A DNA stretch of 64,000 bases from Ariolimax columbianus (Eukaryota > Mollusca > Gastropoda > Stylommatophora > Arionidae): contig JAVGWX010000008.1 in the NCBI GenBank assembly GCA_036924085.1, positions 50,265,019 to 50,329,018 of the forward strand, written 5' to 3'. Below the pieces are notes generated by a model. That model ran no database searches and had not been told where the DNA came from. It saw only the letters and a list, made by a program, of their open reading frames with translations. Position 1 is the stretch's first letter. The number at the start of each line of letters is the position of its first letter. Positions 12,690 to 23,200 of the stretch are shown here, piece by piece. The position numbers and the translations under genes are program-made.

Positions 12690-15600
12690 TACAGGTCTTC
12701 TTCAGTTCACTATTTGATAAAAACATAAACAGTTAATGGCTCAGTGACATCACCAGGACACAACAAAAAATGAAACTCACGATACGACCACAAGGCCTTT
12801 GTAAGATGCAAAGAACGATAAAAAACAACTAACAAATCACGTCTTTATCATTATTGAGTGGCTTGGCTTCGTTCGTTATCAATCTCCCGCTACCAAACCC
12901 TGAAAGGGCTTAAGTAGCAGAATGTAGTCCAGAGAACGGAATGTGTTGTGTCGCAGTTTACAGCTTGACTGCGATATTTGCACCTTTCGGTCCAACACAT
13001 CCGACTCCAGCAAGCATTTTTTTTAGTACCGGGTTAGCATTCCTTCTTCGATCCCTTCTCCTTAGCCAGTCTGCCCTGCTGCAGCCTGTTATCCAGGATC
13101 ACCACGTGGAGGTGTAGAAGGGTCTTGGCAGCTCTGGTTCGCTGGCCCTGACGCTAGCAGTCAGCTATGGGTCGCTGACCACTGCAGCTCATGCGCTGCT
13201 CAGCATCTTGATCCCTATCATTATTGAGTCATTAGCTATTTATGTTTGATAAGATATTGACCTTCAGTACCATCGCAGCCTAGATTTAGTTATGCACACA
13301 TTACATCATTGTATCATATAGGACACCTTTCATATAACAAGGGTTAGTCTGCCATTAATGATACTTGCATTGTCTCTTATTTCTCAACATAATTTCCACC
13401 AACATTGATATACTTATCCCATCACTTTATCACTGCAAGGACAAACCCATTCGGTTCATTTTGTGTTTGTCAGTCAGTTGTCTGGGTACCCTATCATGTG
13501 CATACTTTCCGGAAATTCAATTTATCATGCATTATGCTGTAAGCTAACTCAGATATTTGCCTGTCAGTTCGAATCATCTCCTCCACCCGTTGCACAGATG
13601 CTTCTGTTACAATCTGAACAGGATGACCAGGTCGGACTTCATTCATCAGCAATTTATTAAGAGTATTGAGAAAATGTATTGACCCAGTTAAGCACTGCTT
13701 TATGATGCAACAAACATTTATCACTGCAAACAGGAAGTATGTCCTTGTGAATATCCTTTGTGGAAAGTTATTTTGCACCCCCCTCCCCCTCCCCCCATCC
13801 CATCCCAACAGCAGCATGCTGTTCTTTCATCGTGCACTCTGTGAACACAGACACCATTTTGTATCTGAACTGCACACCTGCATGCAACACCTAGTGTCTG
13901 CTACCTATTGTAATCACAAAGTTGGATGATGCTGCTTACCTAATGACATCTACAGAAACTACCAACTATGTTTTTCAGCTATCCCATATCAGTTTGTGAC
14001 CTACTTACAGACTTTCTCATATATAACAGTATTTTCCCTCCCCAGCCCCTAATATTAGCCAACTTGAACAGTTATATAATAATAATATTACTACCATGGT
14101 AACAGTAAAAGACAACCCAAAGATATTAGAAAATATACTACTTACTTTTCTCTTTCTCTTGCTGTTCTGTACAGCTTAACTTCCTAAATTAGTATAGGAA
14201 ACACATAGGATTATTTATACAGCGTTGTGAAACTAACAACATACGATTAGGATCATACAGAAAACAAACCACTTATAACTCACACATACAAATCTGCAGT
14301 CATCCATCAACTAGTACAATGGCTTCACTACTATGTAGGAAATTATCACTTACACGGAATAGTGGATTTAGGGGAGTTGCATGGTAACATACGAGGGGGC
14401 ACTCTGAAAGTAATGCCTCCTATTTTATTCCATGAAAACCAAAACAGATAAAAAGAGCACAATAACACCATTTGATAGAGCAGTGTCTTGCCTTCCAAAA
14501 ATATATTTTTCAACATAGTCACCACCATTGGAAATACATTTTCTCCATCGATGAACAAGAGCATATATGCCATGCCCGTAAAAACCTGCACCAGCAGAGG
14601 TGACACAGCTGCTATAATGACATCGTTGTTAGGAAAATGTTGTCCATCTTTTATTGGCCCGAACAGATGGAAGTCAGAAGGCACCAAATCTGGACTTTAC
14701 AGTGGGTGTGGTAGGACAGTCCAGTCAAGACTGACAATGTGCTCAACAGTCTTTAAGCTGGTATGGGGCCTGGCGTTATCGTGTTGCAAAAGACAGGTTG
14801 TCTTTTTCTCTAACTTGACCCTGAAAATTTGAGCCTTCAGCTTATTCAATGTTACAATGTAACGGTCAGAGTTGATGGTTTGTTCAGGTTCCACGAAATC
14901 AAGACAGATTACCCCGTTCCTTTCCCAAAAGACAGTACACATCACTTTACCCGCTGAGAGCTGCGTCTTGACTTTTTACCTTGATGTGGAATTTACATGT
15001 CGTCACTCCGTGAACTGCCGTTTTGACTCAGAATCACAGTGGTGGCTCATGTCTCCTCACCAGAGATGATGCAATCCAGGAAACTCACCTTCATCCTTCT
15101 AATGGTTCATGAGAAACTTGCGTGCAATGTTCTGTCTGTCCCTATGTGAACATCTGTTGGACCCACCTGGAGCAAAATTTGTGATATTTTAAGGTTGCCA
15201 CCATTGTTTCCAATGCATTGAAGCCGATATCCAGCTCCCTAGTTGTAATCCTCCGATTTGCATGGAAAAGCTGATCAAGACGTGCTTAATTGCGTGGTGT
15301 GACAGCTGTGCATTGCTGTCTGAAACGTGGCTTGTCCTTTATGTCACTTTTGCCACTGCTGAAATGCACAACCCACCACCTCACCGTGCTAACATAAACT
15401 GTTTGGTCTCTGTAAACATTCAGTAAGCATCGATGAATGTCAACTGATGCAACTTTTTTTTACATGATGGAATTCAATAACTCACTTCCATGACAGATGC
15501 CATTTTGTCAGACTGCTCCTCCACTGTCACCTGTCTGATGCAAACACAATTTTATGGAAATTGGCGAGAAGGTTTAAACTTTTCTGCCATACTGCAGAAA

Positions 15601-18600
15601 TCCACTTCTGATGTCATGGGACATCATAATAAAATAGGAGGCATTACTTTCGGATAGCCCCTCGTATAATTTATAAAGTATTTAAGACATACTTGCACTA
15701 ATCAATGAGGAAATGGAGAACAATTAAATGCTACCATACCTCATAAAGTCCTGGATTATTTCCTTGACCTGAAATTAGCAATATTAATATTTTTATCCTT
15801 TATTTTTTAGCAAAATGATGCATTCAAACATAGTGAGAGAATAATGTCTTTGCAAATACTAATTATCTCAAATACATCAGTTTTTGAATGATTTCAGGCA
15901 AAAATCACAGCACTCAGTAAAACTGAAAATCAAATGTAAACATTGACAGACATCAGTGTATGTTTTTTTGGTGGCAACAAGTTCTTTTTTGTTGGTATGT
16001 GTGTCCATGTAAACATATTCATATTTATTTATTAATAAGTTTGTGGCACAAATACATATTAAGATACCTACCAAACACTTCTTCTTCTTCGTACGCAGTC
16101 AGACAGTAACCATTATTTTTTCTAAAAAAGCAGCGGCCATCCTGAGGCTGTCGACACTGCCATAGAGCTTGTCTAGTGTTGCCACTGGTGATGGCCACAT
16201 CTGCTCTCTCTGATCCTCGTATGTCGGGCAGTTTTGCAGCAAATGCTCAGCGGTCATTTTCCCGGTACCACACGGGCATTCGTCGGTGTCACCTATCTTC
16301 AATTTGTTGAATAGGTGGTACCTGAGTCTATTGTGGCCAGTGCGAAGTCTGAAGACCACGACCTGCTCTTTTCTGTTCAACTGGTAATAGGCATCGTATT
16401 TGGTGTAGCCAGTATGTTCAGTTTCCAATTTCCTACCAAACACAAAAGTACACAAACCTACTGATATCATAACTTGTAGTATATAATAAAATAGAAGCCA
16501 TGTTAAGTTCCCTACTTGAATAATAGATGTTAAATCATTTGTGACATGTTAAATGGGTGACATTATATTCGACACACAAAACCCATATACATAGGAAATG
16601 TGTGACACTGCTGTACAGTCAGCGATAATGGCACTCAAATCCCACAAGAATACTGAACTGAATCAATTGAGGCTAGCATTGGCGAAATCAGTTATTCTGT
16701 AGATACCATTACACTGTAACACCGAGTGAAAAGGGAAGGCCGACAGCCTAGCCAAAGAGGGACTGAAAATAACAGGAAGAATTCTTGGTCAATTATGACG
16801 AAGCAAAATCCATCATAATGGAACAATACAGTGTAAAGTGGTAGGAAGAACACTCCAAACACCCCACAGATGACGGATACTACCAACTGTCCAAAAAAGA
16901 CCAATTTATCATGCGTCCGTCTCCGAACCGACAACAGAATGAAATACCACCGTTACACCAAATTCAAGACAGGTACCACCAGCATATGTTACTGTGAATT
17001 AGTAAACACGACAGCAGCACACATATTTGAGGAGGATGATGTGACCCACACCCACTTCCCTCGAGGAAAAATGTATGGAGCCCCAGTATAAATGAACAAT
17101 GACCGCAGAAGAAGAATATGTGTTACCACAGAGTGTAACAGTAAAGTGGTACATTGACTAAACTTGGGTGCAAAGCACAAACTTGTAATCACAAACAGTA
17201 TATTTCAACACCATTTAACGCAGATCAGAATTAAATGACAACATACAAGCATCATCAAATGGTTTCATACTAACTAGAAAAAGATTTAGATCAAATATCA
17301 CAGACTCGAGAGCCATACCATACACTGAAATTGACACAGATGACCAGCTAGTCCCACTACAAAGTATACAAAAGAGAGGTCCCACGGAACAAATGTACTC
17401 AGCATATAATGACTAAATCTGAAGTATGCCAAGAGATCAGTATGAATTATGAATACATAGCAGAAGTGGGAAACAGAGACAAAATGGTAGAATTTCTAAC
17501 ACAATTACTAATCTGCAAGAAATGAACTGGAGTTTGTTAGCTGGAAGAAAACATTTTTATCAAGTCAACAAAAACAAATTATGGAGATTCTTTTACAATG
17601 AAAGAATACAAGGGCAGCTTTTGTTCCACAATATGAAAGAGCAACAAAGATGGTGCCGTACAGCTGAGGATCTAACAATATTCTTGTGTTTTAGTTCATT
17701 ATTGACATTGCCAGGTCATGGTAATGCCTGGAATTCACACTAGTCAACGACTTACACTTCATGGAAACATGTCGTTGTTTTCTATATGGAGTATTTAATT
17801 TCTTCATTTTTGTGTGTTTTCTTCCCTCCAATCATCCTGGCCTAGACATCAGCTATATGAATTAGTACTACGGTTAAACTTGTGTTGTATTTTCACAGTC
17901 TAGTGCACATGGCTGAACTTCATGAGATTGGTACCATTTCGCCCTAGCTGCAGACAGTGTCAGTTTTGGTGTCACTGTGAAATGTAGACACTTGGCTATA
18001 ATTAACTAGAACATGTCACCTGGGAGAGATGTCCAACACATCACTCACATGCTGGGTGATGTCCCTACGACCTCTTGCATTTACGAGAAGGCAAGAGACA
18101 CAACAATAAATGTCATCCACCCTCTGCTATCTTGCGGGATACATGTTTACTGGAAAGGCTTCAGAAGCAAACCATGAGGAAAAATCTGCATCCTGTGCTA
18201 TCTCAAGTCGTCTCGATATTGTCTTGCCACTGGCTAAAGGTAACCCAGGACGAGAGAGTGAGGTTGACAAAAGACGCAGTTTCTTCATCACTTTAGTCAA
18301 AATCACAGTGCAAGTCACCCATTTCAGCGGACACAGTAAAAAAAAAGACTGTCCACACGGCTGAACAAAGAGAGTCGTCGTCATCACATGTGATGGGCGT
18401 ACATCATGAAGGGTGCCCAAAAAGTCAGTATCTATTTTGGTGAAATAATTAAAATTCTATTATTTTTGCTTTAGAAACCCTTACAATGAAATCCAGAGAA
18501 GTGTGACAGCAGTAACTTGGTGAATCAAGGGTATGCATTAGAAGTGACAATTTATTGGACAGTTTTTTTTATGACGCCACTTCATAAAGCATTAACCAGC

Positions 18601-20191
18601 TAGATCACCAAATTATAACTTGATATCTTTGCTATGGGATTTTTCAAATTATGTCTATAATAAGAAGATTATGACTGTGGAAAACGTACGTGAATGAATA
18701 AGAAATGCTACAGATAATCTAACCCTACAAATGCTCCAGGATATGTTTAGAAATGCTGTGAAACTTTTGGAGCTGTGCTGGGACATTACTTTGAATCCTT
18801 CTCTTAATTGTTCAATAAATGTTACCACTTTACAATTCTATGAATGAATTCCACAAAATTTACATAACTTTGACCAAAAAGAAATATACACTTTATGGAC
18901 ATCTTGTACTAACACCATAAAAGTGAGAATGCCTTATGGACATACAAACTGGTTTTGATTTTTGGGTCGGTATGTAGCAGGGAACAACCTCTGTTGTTCG
19001 TCATTATATGGCAACTCAGAAATGACAACAATTGATTAACTTCTATTTGCAGTTGATCATATCATCATGCATCCAAAGAAAAACATCCTTCAAATGCAAT
19101 TTCAATGCCCTAAATTAGATCTGCAAGAAGGATTTGAAAATATTAACAGCAAAGATAGTAGTTAAAGCCATAAAAACAGAAAGGACATTCCATATCGAGG
19201 TCAGAAACAGGAGCAGTCATCAAATAAGAGAATTCAGATATCTGTGAAGCTTGTACAAAGATGACAGCATAATGGACATGAAGGTTGTTGTTGTTTGCGA
19301 ATGCCCACAATGAGTGTGTTACTCTTTTGTGCGCCCTAAAAAGGGTGTTGAGTGGCGGGTTGTCATAGCTTTCCTCACATCCCGAGCATGCTGATGAAAG
19401 TGGGCCGAGATCCTCCAGGCAGTTGTGCTATGCTTGGCTTCATTTGTGTGTCACTCACTACTACAGGGATCATGTCGAACCTCACCTTGTTAGCTGGACT
19501 GTTGTCCTCGACAACAGCCCGTTTCCAGGACAACCAATAAGGTCAGGTGAGGATCTTGGCCAGTATATTTCTCCTGACCCTGGCATTGTCTGATCAGTGT
19601 GTTTTGACCGACCAGACGTTAGCCTCATCGTCCCGGACATGAAGGTAGAAGCAAGAACTTGAAAAGCAAATGCAGTGATATACCTATTTTAACTATTATT
19701 AAGAAATCCAAACATTCCAATGGAGACAAAAAAGACAAATGATCAACAGTATATTCATAGCAACTCTCTGTTACTAGTGTCAAACATGGAGAAATAAATA
19801 GATTGAAGCTGCACCGAAGGTTGAAAGCCAATAAAAACATATAGGTAATCGTTTAGTGACTGCAACCTAATATACACAATTATTTGCAACCGTTTCAATA
19901 TGGAATACATGAGGGAAACTGGCATTGAACTCCGTCCGAGCCAGCTTCCATCAACAATTCAATGACATTTTCAATAACCTTCGCTCTCCAGCCGCTAACC
20001 ACTTTAACAGTCCTGAACACCAGAGCAAGGTGGACATCAGAATTACTGGCATAGTCTCATCCGATGATCAACACTGATTTGAGGTTGAAAATCGTTTGAT
20101 TTTTCTTATGGGTTGCCACATACCTCATGGTTTGAATACATTCCATATATTTACATATACTTCTCTTCATAGCACATTGTCTTTTCCCTTT

Positions 20192-20253
<62 letters not shown>

Positions 20254-23200
20254 CCCCCCCCCCCCCCCATTTTTAATATATGAGTATCTCTTTATATTTG
20301 TTAGTTTATTGTGATTTGTTCATTTTCCGTCTATTTTTGTATTTGTGCAAACCTATTGACCATTTCTTGCTTGGTCCACTTTTAAAAAAAGTTAGTTGCT
20401 CATCACAAGCAACGGTTTTGTCCTGATGATGTAACTTGCGCTGTATTTTAATTATAGTGAAGGAGAAACTGTGCTGGTCATCAACCTCAATCTCTGGTCC
20501 TGAGCTACTTTGGACCAGTGGCAAGACATAAATCAAGACAACTGGAGGTAACTCAGGATACAGGCACTCTGGTCCCACTTCCACTCTATTTCATAACTGA
20601 CACGCCATTTCTCACACTTTCCTGGGCCATCTGGTTAATGGCGGATGACTTAAGCCGCCCATGTTACATCATGTCTTGGGCAGGAAGACTGTCTGGTCAG
20701 GCAAAATATGCTGATCAGACATGTTAGTCAGGGTCAGGCAAAACATACTGGCCAAGACCCTCACCTCTGCCTCCTAGTAGCCCTCCCTGGAAATGGGCTG
20801 TTTTCATGGCAGCATGGCTAATGAGGTGAGGGATCAACATGATTCTCATAGTAGGGAGTGACATGCAGATGAAGCCAAGTATAGGACAACCGCCTGGAGG
20901 ACCCCGGCCAAACTTCATCAGCACGCTCGGGATGTGAGGAAAGCTACTGCAATCAGAAACTTAACATCATTTTCAGAGCGCACAAAAATGAGTAACCTAC
21001 TCATTATGGGCATTAGCAAACAACAACAACATCATGTCTTGTTTTTGTTGTGATTTGTTAGTTGTTTTTGTTGTGATTTGTTAGTTGTTTTTGTTGTGAT
21101 TTGTTAGTTGTTTTTGTTGTGATTTGTTAGTTGTTTTTGTTCGGTTTTTTTCCCCAACAAAGATCTTGTAGCCCCAAAGTAGGTATCATTTTGTTTTTGT
21201 CCTGGTTCTGTTCCTAAGAATCTACATCACTGCACTCCTTGCATACCCTTAGGTGCTCAATCTCTCTCAGCAAATGGCATAGGGTATGGATGCTGATGGT
21301 CCCCGTAGCTCGCTGGTTGTACACTCTCCTACTCGGTCCTCTAATGCGCCATACTCCGCTAAAACCTTATTTAATGTCAAAATTTTGCAGTCTGTGGATT
21401 GCTGCCTTATCTATTGCTGTGTCCTCATCTAGCATGCGGTCATTGATTGATTTCAAAATGTCACTTCTATCCATCAATAATGTGCCCATGATGTCCGCTC
21501 TTTCATTGCCCTGAACCCCAGCATGAGCAGGACAGTAGATCCATGTCAACACCTGGAGGTTTGAGGCCTCAACAGCTGCTATCCACTCGTACATAAGCCA
21601 TCCCTTCTGTACCTTCTGAAGTACAGCTTGCGCGTCTGTCACGATGACAGACCTTGTTATAGAAGTCTCAGATATCCATTTCAGTGCTGAGGTCACTGCT
21701 TCCATCTCCATTCTCATACTGGAGGTTGTTGACATATATGCCCTACTGCGCCCAGCAACGACCTGTCCTCTCACTCTAGCCGAGAAACCCCGGCCTGATG
21801 TTCCACTGCGAAGCACTGATTCGTCTGTGTATATGACGGCATCACTCTTCTGCGTGTTCTCAGTTATCAGCTGATTCACATCGTGCTCTGCTCCCTCGTT
21901 CCATTCTCTGCATTTCTTGTCTAGGGTTATGATGACTCTCTGGTACTCTATCATTCTATCACCAGTGTGGTCCCATTCTTCTCCTTTGGCTATCGTCTCA
22001 GCTAGAGTGACATGTCCAATTGTTGTCTCTGCCTGTGCCATCCATGACGCCTCTCTCTTGATCCCTTGATGTCTGAGATACTACTGTACAGAGGGTGCCG
22101 CGTGTCAGTGGTGACACACATAAAGGCTTTGACTTGTGCCAGTTTGTGTCTGGATGTCACTAATAACAATCCCAACTTGTACCGCATCATCACAATCAGG
22201 GTATCTCTAGTGCAGCTCAGAACCGGTGTCCGGGTGCAGTCACTGAACCATTACTTCTTGTTGTTTATGCCCACAATGTAGTAGATATCCTCACATTCTG
22301 AGTATGCTGATCAAGGTGGACCACAGTCCTCCAGACAGTTGTGCTATACTTGGCGCTCACTACTACGGGGATCACATCGATCCACATTTCATCAGCCAGG
22401 CTGCCTTGAAAATAGCCTATTTTCAGGGAACGCTACACAGAGAGAGATTGTGGTCTTGGTCAGTGTATTGTCCCTGACGCGACATCCTGGTCAGTATTTT
22501 GTGTCTGACTGGGCTAGCGTCTCAGTTCCCCTGAACCCTTACTTATATATTCCTATCACCTATTGACTTGACTTCATTCGTTCTCAATCTCCCGCTACCA
22601 AACCCTGAAAAGGGCTTAAGCAGCAGAATGTAGTCATGAGAACGGAATGAGTTGTGTCATAGTTAACAGCTTGACTGCGATATTTGCACTTTTCAGTCCA
22701 ACACATCCAACTTCAGCAAGCATTTTTTGAGTAACGGGTTAGCATTCCCTCTTTGATCCCTTCTCCTTAGTCAGCCTGCTTTGTTGCAGCCTGTTATCCA
22801 GGATCACCACGTGGACGTGTAAAATGGTCTTCGCAGCTCTGGTTCGCTGGCCCTGATGCTAGCAGTCAGCTATAGGTCGTTGACCGCTGCAGCTCATGAG
22901 CTGCTCAGCATCTATCCTATCGCCTATTGATCTCCAGTACCATTGCAGCTTTGATTTATTTATTTTCATACCAAAGTTATAGCTTTATTATAAAATATAA
23001 AATAATATAACTGAAATATAACATGGACTTCCAATTTGAGACAAATGTTAATACACAATCCTAAATGAGTGGGTGAGGAAATGAAAAAGTGTTATTTAAA
23101 AAGTAACTGCAATAACAAGTAATATATTGTATGTTGCAAAATGCAATTTTATTCCATCACATCATCTGTCCACGTATGCTATGTGTCATATGCAACCTTC

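Noticed and set aside
17522..17743. Small host gene in VPS28 intron 1
   Set aside because: Single short frame with no recognised motif, splice context or second copy; not supported.
20057..20314. Small ORFs with YIYIYIYI
   Set aside because: Translation of a (TA)n microsatellite.
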